DNA of 64,000 bases from Psychrobacillus faecigallinarum (GTDB lineage: Bacteria; Bacillota; Bacilli; Bacillales_A; Planococcaceae): contig NZ_JACSQO010000004.1 of the NCBI RefSeq assembly GCF_014836595.1, positions 1 through 64,000 on the forward strand, in the 5' to 3' direction. Made by a program: the position numbers and the translations under genes. Under the pieces are notes generated by a model. The model searched no databases. It was not told where the DNA came from and saw only the letters and a program-made list of their open reading frames with translations. This document shows positions 17,018 through 27,235 of this stretch, in pieces (positions within the stretch are counted from its first letter, which is position 1; each line of letters starts with the position of its first letter).

Positions 17018-17169
17018 AACTGTTCCTCCCTCAATCCACTAAAAATTCAGTTAAATGGATAAAATAAACTATACATGAAATGCTTGCTATCGTCAATAAA
17101 ATGTCGAATTATAGCTAACTTTCTATCAATTATATGATGTAAAATAAAAATAAAAAGGCTGTGATTTAG

Positions 17170-18849
17170 TTGAATCTACATGTAGAACCACTAACTGACT
17201 TGAGTATTGCCAAAAATGCGGAAATGCAACCTATCGTTAGGATAGCAGAAAATTTAGGTCTTTCGGATGAAGCATTGGAGTTGTATGGTAAATTTAAAGC
17301 GAAAATTGATTTTACTAAAATCCCTGAGAGAACATCACCTGGAAAGGTAGTTTTAGTGACCGCTATTAGTCCAACATCTGCAGGTGAAGGTAAATCTACT
17401 GTAACGGTAGGACTATCAGATGCTTTAAAGCGAATGGGACAATCCGTTGTAGTGGCACTACGAGAACCTTCTTTAGGACCAGTCATGGGAGTAAAGGGAG
17501 GAGCAACTGGTGGAGGTTATTCTCAAGTACTCCCGATGGAAGAGATAAATCTACACTTTAATGGTGATCTTCACGCTATTACAACTGCAAATAATGCTCT
17601 TTCTGCGTTTATTGATAATCATCTTCACCAAGGCAATGAACTTAATATAGATCCAAGAAGAATTACTTGGAAGCGTGTACTTGATATGAACGACCGATCT
17701 TTGCGCAATATAATCGTCGGACTTGGTGGACCTTCTCATGGCATAACTAGAGAAGATGGATTTGACATCACAGTGGCTTCAGAAATAATGGCTGTTTTGT
17801 GCTTAGCAAAGAACTTAGAAGATTTAAAAGAAAGACTATCGAGGATAGTTATTGGTTATACATATGAAAACGAACCAGTAAATGTTCGTTCTTTGGGAGT
17901 CGAGGGAGCTCTAACACTTTTATTAAAAGAAGCGATTAAGCCAAATCTTGTGCAAACAATCGAAGGAACACCCAGTATTATACATGGCGGCCCCTTTGCG
18001 AATATAGCTCATGGTTGTAATTCAATCATTGCTACTAAAACAGCAATGAATTTAGCTGATATTGTCATAACTGAGGCAGGATTTGGGGCTGATTTAGGTG
18101 CCGAGAAGTTTATGCATATTAAATCTAGACAAGCAAATATTATTCCTAGCTCTGTAGTTATTGTAGCAACCGTTCGGGCTTTAAAGTTACAGGGTGGAAA
18201 ACATAAAAATGAATTGAAGGATGAAGATGTGGAGGCTCTGTTAGAGGGGACCAAAAATCTTATGAAGCATGTAGAGACTATTCGTGCATTTGGAGTAGAA
18301 CCAGTGGTTGCCTTGAACAAGTTTATAACAGATTCTGAGCAGGAAATACATACGCTACTCAATTGGTGTAAAGAAAATAACATTTCCATTGCTTTGACAG
18401 ACGTTTGGGCGAAGGGAGGCGCTGGAGGAGAAGATTTAGCAAAATTAGTTTTGAGCGAGCTAGATAAACCTTCTAACTTTTCACCGCTATATGAATTAGC
18501 GGATTCGATTGAACAAAAGGTTAGAACAATCGTTCAGAAGGTTTATGGAGGAAAAGAAGTAGTATTTACAGAGAATGCTTTGAAACAAATCCGTCAAATA
18601 GAGGATTATGGATGGGATTCACTTCCTATATGTATGGCAAAAACCCAATACTCACTTTCTGATCAGCCAAAACTAATTGGTAGACCTACTGACTTTACTA
18701 TTACAGTGAGAGAAATAATTCCTAAGCTTGGTGCAGGATTTCTTGTTTGTCTCACAGGCGATATAATGACAATGCCAGGATTACCCAAAAAACCTGCTGC
18801 ATTAAATATGGATGTGGATAATGATGGGCAAGCTATTGGTCTATTTTAA
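17170..18849 (+). CDS. fhs: Formate-tetrahydrofolate ligase
   Basis: A 559-aa enzyme that makes 10-formyl-tetrahydrofolate from formate, THF and ATP, feeding purine and fMet synthesis. The P-loop is SAGEGKSTV at about residue 75, followed by [21 protein letters not shown], both family hallmarks. The C-terminal [15 protein letters not shown] is also typical. The start is TTG (17170); AAAAAGG lies about 11 bases upstream. It is a single gene ended by a strong terminator. Confidence 0.96.
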   Translation: MNLHVEPLTDLSIAKNAEMQPIVRIAENLGLSDEALELYGKFKAKIDFTKIPERTSPGKVVLVTAISPTSAGEGKSTVTVGLSDALKRMGQSVVVALREPSLGPVMGVKGGATGGGYSQVLPMEEINLHFNGDLHAITTANNALSAFIDNHLHQGNELNIDPRRITWKRVLDMNDRSLRNIIVGLGGPSHGITREDGFDITVASEIMAVLCLAKNLEDLKERLSRIVIGYTYENEPVNVRSLGVEGALTLLLKEAIKPNLVQTIEGTPSIIHGGPFANIAHGCNSIIATKTAMNLADIVITEAGFGADLGAEKFMHIKSRQANIIPSSVVIVATVRALKLQGGKHKNELKDEDVEALLEGTKNLMKHVETIRAFGVEPVVALNKFITDSEQEIHTLLNWCKENNISIALTDVWAKGGAGGEDLAKLVLSELDKPSNFSPLYELADSIEQKVRTIVQKVYGGKEVVFTENALKQIRQIEDYGWDSLPICMAKTQYSLSDQPKLIGRPTDFTITVREIIPKLGAGFLVCLTGDIMTMPGLPKKPAALNMDVDNDGQAIGLF

Positions 18850-18872
18850 GCCATTCACTTCTTTCCATTGAA

Positions 18873-18907
18873 AAGACTGCACTATAGCAGTCTTTTTTTC
18901 TTTTTTT
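18873..18907 (+). terminator. Terminator of fhs
   Basis: AAGACTGC (18873-18880) pairs perfectly with GCAGTCTT (18887-18894), followed by a long T-rich run. Confidence 0.9.
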
Positions 18908-18950
18908 CGTTATAATGAAGTGGACGAATAGTTTAAGGAGAAAAAAATAT

Positions 18951-19586
18951 ATGAAAACAATACAACTATGCGAAAAATTAGTAAAAGAAGTCTATAACAA
19001 GTTTGATGCAAGTCATGATTTTTTGCATATAGAAAGAGTACGAAAAAATGCTTTATATATAGCATCTTCTGAGGTTGATGCAGACAATGAAATTATAGAG
19101 TTAGCAGTGTTGCTACATGATGTGAGCGATCCTAAATATGTTACGACAGAAGGAAAATATATGGAGGATCATATCATTCAGCAGCTTAACATTTCAAAAG
19201 AAACAACAGAACATGTTAAAAACATTATACAAGCTGTCTCTTTCAACGGTGGGCATGAAATAACTGCAGATACTATCGAAGCTAAAATTGTTCGTGATGC
19301 AGATCGTCTAGATGCCATAGGAGCAGTCGGAATTGCAAGAACGTTTGCTTACGGTGGAGCAAAGGGCAGAAAATTATACGATGTGACTGAAACGCCAAGA
19401 GACAATATGTCTGCAGAAGATTATCGCTCTAAACAAACAGCCTCCGTTACTCATTTCTATGAAAAGCTACTTAAATTGGCGGACGGTATGCAAACTAGAA
19501 CAGGTAAAGAACTTGCCAAAGAAAGACATGCCTTTATGGAATTATTTCTAGAAAACTTAAGACAAGAAACAGGGGAATCTATATGA
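18951..19586 (+). CDS. ypgQ: HD-domain phosphohydrolase (YpgQ/YedJ family)
   Basis: A 211-aa metal-dependent HD hydrolase. The metal motifs are FDASHDFLHIERV, the HD pair in LLHDVSDPKY, and RDADRLDAIGAVGIARTF. B. subtilis YpgQ of this type hydrolyses nucleoside triphosphates to monophosphate and pyrophosphate. The ATG at 18951 is chosen because AAGGAG lies 12 bases upstream and the extra N-terminal residues from 18915 are unlike the family. The stop overlaps the next start by 4 bases. TATAAT at 18911-18916 may be its -10 box. Confidence 0.85.
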   Translation: MKTIQLCEKLVKEVYNKFDASHDFLHIERVRKNALYIASSEVDADNEIIELAVLLHDVSDPKYVTTEGKYMEDHIIQQLNISKETTEHVKNIIQAVSFNGGHEITADTIEAKIVRDADRLDAIGAVGIARTFAYGGAKGRKLYDVTETPRDNMSAEDYRSKQTASVTHFYEKLLKLADGMQTRTGKELAKERHAFMELFLENLRQETGESI

Positions 19587-21463
19587 GCCATTTAATCATT
19601 TCCAATCTAACGAAAACAGTGGGAGAGAAGACGCTGTTTGAAAATATTTCATTTACGATTAACAATCAAAATCGAGCAGGGTTAATCGGCATCAATGGAA
19701 CGGGAAAATCTACTTTTTTATCGATTATTGCAGGAGAGCTAGAGGCAGATGCAATTGATCGAGATCATCCAAACAAATTTAGAATCGCCTATTTGGAGCA
19801 GCAACCAGTATTTGAAAAAGATGAAACAGTTCTTCAAACTGTATTTAGCGGAGACTCGCCTATTCTTAAGATTAACAGAGAATATGAGGAAGCACTGCTA
19901 GCATTAATGGCTAACTCCGATTCAACTGATTTACAAAATAGATTGATGGATTTGCAACAGAAAATGGATGAACTTCAGGCTTGGGATGTCAATGCTTTGG
20001 CTAAGACAGCATTAACTAAACTCGGTATTACTCAGTTTGAAGATTCAATTTTACATTTGTCTGGTGGCCAACAAAAAAGAGTGGCACTAGCAAAAGTATT
20101 AATAGAACCAGCAGATTTATTGTTATTAGATGAGCCTACTAACCATTTGGATAAAGAATCCACAGACTGGTTGCAGGATATGCTGCAAAGAGTTGAGGGA
20201 GCCATTATCTTTGTTACACATGATCGTTACTTTTTAGATGCAGTAGCGACTCATATTTATGAGCTTGCTGATAAAACTCTTTATACTCATACTGGAAACT
20301 ATGCTAATTACCTTGAATCCAAAGCGATTCGTGAAGAAATGAATGCTGCTTCTCAGCAAAAGCTACAAAATTTATATCGAAACGAGCTAAAATGGATTCG
20401 CAGGGGGGCAAAGGCTAGATCCACAAAGCAAAAGGCGAGAAAGGATCGCTTTGAAGAAATCGATGCAAAGCTGGATCGCGACAATTCTGCACTTAATCTT
20501 GAGCTTGAAATGGCTACTACAAGGTTAGGTAAACAAGTGTTAGAAGGCAAAAATATTTCTAAACGCTTTGATTCTAAAGTAATTGTAGACGATTTTTCTT
20601 TTATCCTACAGGCAGGAGATCGAGTTGGTATTGTAGGCCCTAATGGGGTCGGGAAAAGTACATTGCTAAAAATGCTTGCAGGAGAGGTTCCAATGGACTC
20701 TGGAGAAATTGTCGTTGGGTCTACCGTAAAATTAATGCATTTTTCGCAACAGCTTCCAAAACTAAATGAACAAACGAGAATGATTGAATATGTACGTGAA
20801 TCTTCCAACCTGATAGAAACAGGTTCTGGAGAGAAATTTTCGGCAGCTCAAATGCTTGAACGGTTTCTATTTCCACTAAATACACACGGTACTCAGATAG
20901 GCAAACTGTCTGGAGGAGAGAAAAAGCGACTTGTCCTTTTAAAAATGTTAATGGAGCAGCCAAATGTTCTATTCCTGGATGAGCCTACAAATGACCTGGA
21001 TATTCAAACATTATCTGTATTAGAGGATTTTATGGAATCCTTCCCAGGCGTTATTATTACGATTTCTCATGATCGTTTCTTCTTAGATCGGATTGCCAAA
21101 AAGCTTTGGATCCTTAATGGAGATGGTTTAGTTCAAGAGTGGTTAGGGATTTATTCAGATTATTTGGATGATCTTAAAGATGTATCTAAAGTAGCGGTGG
21201 AAATAAAAAAGGAAGAAACACCAGTAAAAAGTATAAAGGAAAAGAAAAAGCTATCCTATAAAGAACAACGAGAATGGGAAGGGATAGGTGGCGAGATTGA
21301 AAAAACCGAGCAGTTAATAGAAGAGCTCGAGCAAAAACTTTTAACTACTGGTTCTGATTTTACATTGTTACAGCAACTAACTGAACAATTAGACCAAGCG
21401 AACGTAGCTTATGAGAAGCTAATTGAAAGATGGTCCTATTTAGAAGAAATTGCTTCTTCATGA
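19583..21463 (+). CDS. yfmR: ABC-F ATPase, YfmR/Uup type
   Basis: A 626-aa soluble tandem ABC protein that acts on ribosomes. The first Walker A is GINGTGKST with signature LSGGQQKRV and [11 protein letters not shown]; the linker carries RRGAKARSTKQKARKDRF, the P-site tRNA interaction motif; the second has GPNGVGKST, LSGGEKKRL and LFLDEPTNDLD. The C-terminal 90 residues form a coiled coil, as in Uup and YfmR. YfmR-type factors relieve stalls such as polyproline stalls. It overlaps ypgQ by 4 bases, an arrangement different from B. subtilis. Confidence 0.92.
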   Translation: MSHLIISNLTKTVGEKTLFENISFTINNQNRAGLIGINGTGKSTFLSIIAGELEADAIDRDHPNKFRIAYLEQQPVFEKDETVLQTVFSGDSPILKINREYEEALLALMANSDSTDLQNRLMDLQQKMDELQAWDVNALAKTALTKLGITQFEDSILHLSGGQQKRVALAKVLIEPADLLLLDEPTNHLDKESTDWLQDMLQRVEGAIIFVTHDRYFLDAVATHIYELADKTLYTHTGNYANYLESKAIREEMNAASQQKLQNLYRNELKWIRRGAKARSTKQKARKDRFEEIDAKLDRDNSALNLELEMATTRLGKQVLEGKNISKRFDSKVIVDDFSFILQAGDRVGIVGPNGVGKSTLLKMLAGEVPMDSGEIVVGSTVKLMHFSQQLPKLNEQTRMIEYVRESSNLIETGSGEKFSAAQMLERFLFPLNTHGTQIGKLSGGEKKRLVLLKMLMEQPNVLFLDEPTNDLDIQTLSVLEDFMESFPGVIITISHDRFFLDRIAKKLWILNGDGLVQEWLGIYSDYLDDLKDVSKVAVEIKKEETPVKSIKEKKKLSYKEQREWEGIGGEIEKTEQLIEELEQKLLTTGSDFTLLQQLTEQLDQANVAYEKLIERWSYLEEIASS

Positions 21464-21487
21464 TTTATAATACTGGAGGTATGAACT

Positions 21488-22600
21488 TTGAAAATATTAA
21501 CGATTGAACCAACACCAAGCCCGAATACAATGAAGATAGTCATCGACCAGGAGTTACCCTTTGGTAAAAGTCATAACTATAAGAAGGACAACATAACAGA
21601 TGCCCCAAAAGAGATTCAAAGTCTCTTTGAAATTGAAGGAGTAAAAGGGGTATATCATGTTGCCGACTTTTTAGCGATTGAACGAATCGCTAAATTTAGC
21701 TGGGAATCCATTTTAGCATCAGTTGAAAATGTATTTGGTGGAGAAAACGAAGCAGAAACAGGAGATAAACCATTAGATCATTACGGTGAAGTGTATGTCC
21801 ATGTACAATCCTTCAAGGGAATTCCTCTGCAGGTAAAGGTATTTGATGGTGAATCAGAATCTAGATTTGGTTTATCTGAACGTTTTACTAAAGCATTAGA
21901 TGAAGCAATGGAAGGTGACAAAGAAAACTATATCATGCTTCGTAAATGGGTAGATTATGGTGTTCGCTATGGAGAACAAAAGGAAATTGGGGAACAGTTA
22001 GTAAAAGAACTGGAAGCCAGCTTTCCAGAAAGTAAACTGCAGCAATTAATAGCTGATAAGGATAAAGCTGAAGAAGATAAAAAACCAATTCGGGTTCCTT
22101 TTACTATAGAAGAGTTCGAGGTAAGTGATTGGGAAAAGAGATTCCAGCTTCTTAATAATCTTATCAACCCGGAACTTGAAGATATCCCTGTGCTTGCACG
22201 AGCTATTCAGGATGAGCAAGTTTCCATTAGACGACTTGCAACAGTTTACCTTGGCCTTATAGAAGATGAATCCGTTGTACCTTATCTAGAGATGGCGTTA
22301 AAGGATAAAAGTTCCTCAGTGCGGCGTACTGCTGGGGATGCAATGAGTGATTTAGGTTTTGAACAATTTGCTGGCGCTATGAAGGAAGCTCTTTTTGACA
22401 AAAACAAATTAGTTCGTTGGAGAGCAGCAATGTATTTTTATGAAGTAGGAGATGTGGATGCGTTACCAGCTCTGAAAGAAGCAAAAGACGATAAAGAGTA
22501 CGAGGTCAAGCTTCAAATTCGTATGGCGATTGCCCGAATTGAAGGTGGGGAAGAGGCGAAAGGTTCCGTCTGGAAACAAATGAGTGAAGCAAGAAAATAA
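21488..22600 (+). CDS. ypgR: Conserved virulence factor C/YpgR family protein
   Basis: A 370-aa protein with an Nfu/NifU N-terminal-like domain (ILTIEPTPSPNTMKI, about residues 1-85), a middle domain (VYVHVQSFKGIPLQVKVFD) and C-terminal HEAT repeats from about residue 210 (RRLATVYLGLIED, RRTAGDAMSDLG). This is the CvfC/YpgR layout. The CXXC motif of true Nfu scaffolds is absent. The start is TTG, with GGAGGT 7 bases upstream. It completes an operon with ypgQ and yfmR. The biochemical role is not known to me. Confidence 0.85.
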   Translation: MKILTIEPTPSPNTMKIVIDQELPFGKSHNYKKDNITDAPKEIQSLFEIEGVKGVYHVADFLAIERIAKFSWESILASVENVFGGENEAETGDKPLDHYGEVYVHVQSFKGIPLQVKVFDGESESRFGLSERFTKALDEAMEGDKENYIMLRKWVDYGVRYGEQKEIGEQLVKELEASFPESKLQQLIADKDKAEEDKKPIRVPFTIEEFEVSDWEKRFQLLNNLINPELEDIPVLARAIQDEQVSIRRLATVYLGLIEDESVVPYLEMALKDKSSSVRRTAGDAMSDLGFEQFAGAMKEALFDKNKLVRWRAAMYFYEVGDVDALPALKEAKDDKEYEVKLQIRMAIARIEGGEEAKGSVWKQMSEARK

Positions 22601-22842
22601 TCGGACAATTTTATGGAGCATTGGAGATATCCTGTGCTTCCTTTTTTGTGATAATAAACTGAAAAGTTTGATACCTGCTGTATAGAAATGTTTTATTTGT
22701 ACAGATTCGGGTAATTTTTAAGTAATCAATATAATAGCCTCGTCCTGTAAAAATAAAAAAAATATTCCACTATGAGATGTGTAAATTCAGGAAAATGGGT
22801 GAATAATATAAATATAATTTAAAGCCGAAGAGAGGGATCAAA

Positions 22843-23124
22843 ATGAGTAAGGATCAAGTTAAGCAAAAAGGAGCCAACTCTAAGGGAAATAGTCATGTTA
22901 CGTATTATTTTACTATTATTTTTCTAATCGTAGGTACTCTTATAACCTTATATTTACTGACATTTAAAGTAGAAGACATTAACCTTTTCATTGTAGTTTT
23001 ATCTATTTTAGCTGGTGGACTACCAATGGGATTTATAGGAGCCTTTATCGATTACAAACTCTCGCTAACAAAAGTTAAATACAAGCGTAATTCAACAGTA
23101 AAAGAAAGCAGACCTGAACATTAA
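22843..23124 (+). CDS. Small two-helix membrane protein, unknown
   Basis: A 93-aa protein with a polar Lys/Asn-rich N-terminus, two membrane helices (about 22-44 and 50-72) and a basic C-terminus. AGAGAGGG precedes the ATG. The family is not recognised. The last codons and stop lie inside the terminator hairpin. Confidence 0.65.
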   Translation: MSKDQVKQKGANSKGNSHVTYYFTIIFLIVGTLITLYLLTFKVEDINLFIVVLSILAGGLPMGFIGAFIDYKLSLTKVKYKRNSTVKESRPEH

Positions 23125-23147
23125 TTATTAATGTGGGTCTGCTTTTA
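23105..23147 (+). terminator. Terminator overlapping the end of the gene at 22843-23124
   Basis: AAAGCAGACC (23105-23114) pairs with GGTCTGCTTT (23136-23145), with an inner ACATTAAT/ATTAATGT stem. Confidence 0.85.
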
Positions 23148-23335
23148 TCGATTTCGAGAACACAATAAGGGTTTTGGAAATATTTGTAGAAATAAAAATG
23201 TATAATAAAATAAAGATGCACACGAACTTGTGATAAAAGTTCTTTATACATATATCTATTGGAGAAGTATGAAGACGAGGGTAGAGGGACTTTTTAAGAT
23301 AATCAGTAGTTGTCCTACTAAGGGGGGAGTATAAT

Positions 23336-23842
23336 ATGCAGAAAATATTTGTACCATTATTTTTAATAATTGTTTTGGCAGGATGTTCTAATGAAATAGA
23401 AATCAAAGAAAAACCTAAAGAGATTGTTTTAGTAGAAGAAAAAATACAGTTACCTTCATTTGATTCAATTGAAAAGCCAATTCTTTCGCTAAATAATCAA
23501 ATAGGGTTTGATTCTATTTATGAAGAAATTTGTTGGTTGGATTGTTCTGCAGAAGATAGATTAAATCATCAGTTTAATAACCAAGGACAAGCACAAATTG
23601 GGGATGTAATAAGAGTTAAATGGGATAATATGAATCCGGCTCCGAACAAGGTGGAAATTAAAGAATATACGAACGAGTTTCATCAAATTGGCGATACACA
23701 AATTATTGCCGATGAGCAGAATGGTTTTTACATAGAAGTTACGGACACTTCTTACAATAAAATATATGAGCTAATTTTTATTTGGGAGGAGAATGAGAAA
23801 TCTGTTGGAAAGAGTAGATTAGCATTTCCCCTAACAAATTAA
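23336..23842 (+). CDS. Putative lipoprotein, unknown
   Basis: A 168-aa protein with a type II signal peptide (MQKIFVPLFLIIVLAGC), lipobox LAGC and lipidated Cys at residue 17. A Glu/Lys-rich linker and a compact domain containing WLDCSAEDR follow. AAGGGGGGAG precedes the ATG. A 21-codon frame directly upstream ends just before this start. No family was recognised. Confidence 0.65.
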   Translation: MQKIFVPLFLIIVLAGCSNEIEIKEKPKEIVLVEEKIQLPSFDSIEKPILSLNNQIGFDSIYEEICWLDCSAEDRLNHQFNNQGQAQIGDVIRVKWDNMNPAPNKVEIKEYTNEFHQIGDTQIIADEQNGFYIEVTDTSYNKIYELIFIWEENEKSVGKSRLAFPLTN

Positions 23843-23860
23843 ACAGAACAATATCAATAA

Positions 23861-23897
23861 AAAGGAGCTGTGAATTTACCACAGTCTCCTTTCTTAG
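23861..23897. terminator. Bidirectional terminator
   Basis: AAAGGAG and TGTG (23861-23872) pair with CACA and CTCCTTT (23880-23892) with a small bulge. It lies between converging genes. Confidence 0.7.
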
Positions 23898-23910
23898 TTG
23901 TTATACAGTT

Positions 23911-24768
23911 CTACATGTTCATGTCATTCAAGCCTGGACTATGTTCGTTTGGCATTGGAGGTAGTACAGGTACTGGGAAACCTGTTGGTGGTGGGGTTAC
24001 TTGTAAATCACCTTTGTTTCTACTTGGACTTGCACCTTTAAATATTTCTCCTATTCTTGTTGGGTCCAGTCTAAAGTTAAATTGAGCATTATGATAGCCC
24101 AAATCCACAAACTTTTTACACTCAGGATATTTATTAATATCATAATTCGGAATTGGGAAGATTTTTCCCCATTCTACTCCTAAAGTTTCTAATGCTTTTG
24201 CAAAAGCATTTTGGTGTGCATTATCTCGAACGATTAAAAATGCCAGCGTTTCACGGAAAGTTTGGTTTGAACTCATCTCATAAATACGTGTTTTTTGAAG
24301 TACACCAGTAGACTCTAGTACCACATTATTAAGCAAGTCAGCAATCAGATTTCCATGGGAATATACCCAAGAACCATTCCAAGGGTTACCTGAAGCGTCT
24401 ACTGGTAGCGATGCCTGAGCACCAATAATATAATGATGTGGGTTCCCATGTTGTACAGGGTCATGTAATGGTGCATGATCAGGTCCGCTGTTTCCAGCCA
24501 AATTAGTATCTCCAGAGCCATCGAGAAGTGCATTTATGGTGTTTTGTACAAGCTCGACATGTGCGATTTCTTCTAAAAATACACCTCTTAATAAATCACG
24601 GTACTGTTTTTCATTACCTCTAAAATTGGAGCTTTGAAAAAAGTACTGCATCATTGTTCTCATTTCCCCGTAGTGACCGCCTAATATTTCTTGTAGGACA
24701 CGAGCAGCCGCTGGGTCTGGCTTGTCTGGTTTAATAATATTTATTAACTCTTCTTTATAGTAATACAT
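23911..24768 (-). CDS. Manganese catalase (ferritin-like, YdbD/YjqC family)
   Basis: A 285-aa di-manganese catalase that dismutates hydrogen peroxide. The metal-site helices are visible: GEMRTMMQYFF, EEIAHVELVQ, VVLESTGVLQKTR and VRDNAHQNAF, giving the Glu, Glu/His, Glu and His ligands of the family. A Pro-rich tail (TPPPTGFPVPVLPPMP) ends the protein. GAGGG precedes the ATG. In spore formers such proteins are often spore-coat associated. Confidence 0.88.
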   Translation of the reverse strand: MYYYKEELINIIKPDKPDPAAARVLQEILGGHYGEMRTMMQYFFQSSNFRGNEKQYRDLLRGVFLEEIAHVELVQNTINALLDGSGDTNLAGNSGPDHAPLHDPVQHGNPHHYIIGAQASLPVDASGNPWNGSWVYSHGNLIADLLNNVVLESTGVLQKTRIYEMSSNQTFRETLAFLIVRDNAHQNAFAKALETLGVEWGKIFPIPNYDINKYPECKKFVDLGYHNAQFNFRLDPTRIGEIFKGASPSRNKGDLQVTPPPTGFPVPVLPPMPNEHSPGLNDMNM

Positions 24769-24882
24769 CTATTTCCCTCACTTCTCTAAATTCTAATGCT
24801 ATAGATAGCGTGAGCCTTAATAGTGGAATTATGCATTTAATTATTTCTACATAAAAAGACTTAGCTTTAAAACTAAGTCTAG

Positions 24883-26340
24883 TCAACAACTTTCTGCCTC
24901 TTGCTTGAATTGTGATGATTGTTTTAATAGATAATCTAAGGTTTGCATATCAGAGGTAGTGGAGAGCGTATAACTTTGTTTATAACTTTCACACCCTTTC
25001 CCTGTTATCACAATCCAGTCATTTGCTTGAGCCATTTTCCATGCATGCTTGATTGCCTCCGTACGATCAGGGATAATAATACACTTTTCATGTGTTCCTA
25101 AAAGTTGGAGCTCATTAATCATTTGCTCTGGTGATACATTATTCAAGTCATCAAATGTCAAAATGCATTGATTAGAGTGCCTTAAAGAAATCTCAATCAT
25201 TTTTGCTCTTTTATTTACGTCTCGATTCCCCCGGAAACCAAAAACATGATATATATTTTTAGCATTTTGAGATTTGACTGTTTCCAAAATATGTTGAAAC
25301 GCGTTTGCAGTATGGGCGTAATCAATAACAATTGTTGCTCCTGTAGGATGGGAAAATAATTGAAATCGACCAGGTAGACCTTTGAAGTCATTCAGTGCTT
25401 CCTCGACAGCTCTTGCATCAATACCTAGTTGTACAGAAGTTGCGAAAGCGACAGAGGCATTCTCAATATTATGTTTACCTTGCATTGTAGTCGCAAGAGA
25501 AAATGTCTCTTTAACTTGAGTGGTTTCATCTATAAGACTTGAATCCAGTACTGAATAGGTGGGGAACAGGCCATTAATTTTAATTACCTTTCTACCAATA
25601 GACTCTACGTATGTATTTAATCTTTCGCTCCAGTCATTGCCTGAGTAAATAATTGCAGTACCGCTATTTTTTAAAAGCGCAAACAATGATTGTTTTGCTA
25701 AATAGTAAGACTCCATATTCTTATGATAATCTAAGTGCTCTTGTTCTATATTTGTGAAAATACAAAAATCAAATTCAAGACCTTCGACTCTTTGTTGAAT
25801 AAGCCCGTGTGAGGACACTTCCATTATAATGACCTGATCATTACTAGTTGCAACGAGCTCATGAAATGTTAAAGGATCCAATGTAGTGTGAGAGGATGCT
25901 TGTTCTTCATTGTTTAAGATAACGGAAATACTTCCAAACAGGGCACAAGAAAAGCCTTGGCTTTCTAAAATATGCTTAATCATGTAAGAGGTAGTCGTTT
26001 TACCGTTAGTTCCAGTTATGCCAATAAGGATTTTATCTTTAGTTGGGTTTTGAAAATATTTCTTAGCCAAATATGCCAAGGCTGTCCTAGAATCATTTAC
26101 TTGAAAGTAAGGAACATTTCTTACTTCCAAACACTTTTCCCCGATGATTGCGACTGCACCATTTTGGATGGCATCTTCAATAAATGAATGACCGTCCATA
26201 TGGTTGCCAGAAATAGCCACAAACAAAAAACCCTTTTCAACTTTCTTAGAGTTGAAGGCGAGACCACTTACCAAAATATTTTGTGTCATTTGAGTAGCTT
26301 TTACGTTTATTGCTGTTAACAATTCATTTAACATCATCAT
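24883..26340 (-). CDS. MurE-like Mur ligase (paralogue)
   Basis: A 485-aa Mur ligase of MurE type, which in canonical form adds the third amino acid to UDP-MurNAc-dipeptide. P-loop GITGTNGKTTT is at about residue 110, with EVSSHGL, FTNIEQEHLDYH, GLPGRFQ, VIDYAHT and GKGCESYK. The specificity motif that reads DNPR (diaminopimelate) or DNPA (lysine) is DDLN here, so the amino acid cannot be predicted. It is isolated from cell-wall genes, which suggests a paralogue beside the division-cluster murE. Three ATGs follow GGGGAG; the first is used. Confidence 0.85.
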   Translation of the reverse strand: MMMLNELLTAINVKATQMTQNILVSGLAFNSKKVEKGFLFVAISGNHMDGHSFIEDAIQNGAVAIIGEKCLEVRNVPYFQVNDSRTALAYLAKKYFQNPTKDKILIGITGTNGKTTTSYMIKHILESQGFSCALFGSISVILNNEEQASSHTTLDPLTFHELVATSNDQVIIMEVSSHGLIQQRVEGLEFDFCIFTNIEQEHLDYHKNMESYYLAKQSLFALLKNSGTAIIYSGNDWSERLNTYVESIGRKVIKINGLFPTYSVLDSSLIDETTQVKETFSLATTMQGKHNIENASVAFATSVQLGIDARAVEEALNDFKGLPGRFQLFSHPTGATIVIDYAHTANAFQHILETVKSQNAKNIYHVFGFRGNRDVNKRAKMIEISLRHSNQCILTFDDLNNVSPEQMINELQLLGTHEKCIIIPDRTEAIKHAWKMAQANDWIVITGKGCESYKQSYTLSTTSDMQTLDYLLKQSSQFKQEAESC

Positions 26341-26723
26341 TTTATTTCGCTCCCCATCAAATTAACTTGTGTGTATTACGAGGGAGCTAATCCATCGTAA
26401 GATTTAGTTTCAATACATGAAGGTATCTTTTTGTAAATAGCTTTAACAGATATTAGACGTTTATGCTTTTTGAATTACCTTGTTTTATTTTTGTTGAAAT
26501 TTGTCTGAAAAAGTCGATTTTTATGATATTTCTAATATTATCATAGTTAAATTTCTATCTCTAAAAATAAGAGTAGTTTAATGCAAAAATGATACCATTT
26601 TCCCTTAAATTTTTAATAGAAAGGGGTCAATTTGACAATTGTTGTTTCTAATGAGAAAAAATATAGTTCAATTGGCAAGTTATCAGTGAGAAATTAGCTG
26701 GAGATTAATACTTTAGAAATAAC
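26341..26723. other. Gene-free stretch upstream of the MurE-like gene
   Basis: AT-rich, with no ORF supported by an SD. It contains an inverted repeat TATGATA/TATCATA at 26522-26545 with a 10-base gap, and presumably the promoter of the MurE-like gene. Confidence 0.5.
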
Positions 26724-26760
26724 AAAATAAGTCCTTCTGATTTTCAGAAGGACTTATTTT
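26724..26760. terminator. Strong bidirectional terminator
   Basis: A perfect 17-bp stem AAAATAAGTCCTTCTGA/TCAGAAGGACTTATTTT with a 3-base loop. It ends the VOC gene on the minus strand. Confidence 0.88.
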
Positions 26761-26783
26761 GCGTTATTCAGTATTTTCTTTAA

Positions 26784-27188
26784 CTAAATTCCTTTATTGT
26801 CTCGAAGTTCTATAATTGTTCCTTCAGGAGCTTGTAATTTGCATAAGTTACCGTTCTCAACTTGATAAATGAATTCATTGTTTTTCATCAGAAATTTAAC
26901 TCCTATTTCACGTAGACGAGCCACTTCTGAATTTAAATCATCAACCCATATACAGAAATGAACTAACCCTTGTGAATTTGAGTCTCCATGACTAAGTATT
27001 TCATTTAGTTTTCCGGTTTGTAATTCGATATAAAAGTTATTTAATTGTATCCATGTGTTAAAATTTCTGTCATGAAAACCGAATGATTCTTTTACTAATT
27101 TAAAACCTAGTCCTTCGGTGTAAAAATTTAACGTTTCATAATATGTATTTGTTTGAATGCATAAATGATGAACAAAGCTTTCTCCCAC
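26784..27188 (-). CDS. VOC (glyoxalase/bleomycin resistance) family protein
   Basis: A 134-aa protein of two beta-alpha-beta-beta-beta modules. FVHHLCIQTNTYYETLNFYTEGLGF and LVHFCIWVDDLN begin the two modules, and the metal-site residues His (first strand) and Glu (IIELRD, last strand) are present. The substrate is unknown. It is transcribed with, or just after, the upstream minus-strand gene at 27236-27583. Confidence 0.8.
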   Translation of the reverse strand: MGESFVHHLCIQTNTYYETLNFYTEGLGFKLVKESFGFHDRNFNTWIQLNNFYIELQTGKLNEILSHGDSNSQGLVHFCIWVDDLNSEVARLREIGVKFLMKNNEFIYQVENGNLCKLQAPEGTIIELRDNKGI

Positions 27189-27235
27189 ATAATTACCTCA
27201 TTTCAGTAAATTGATATCCTAATTATTATTTCTAT

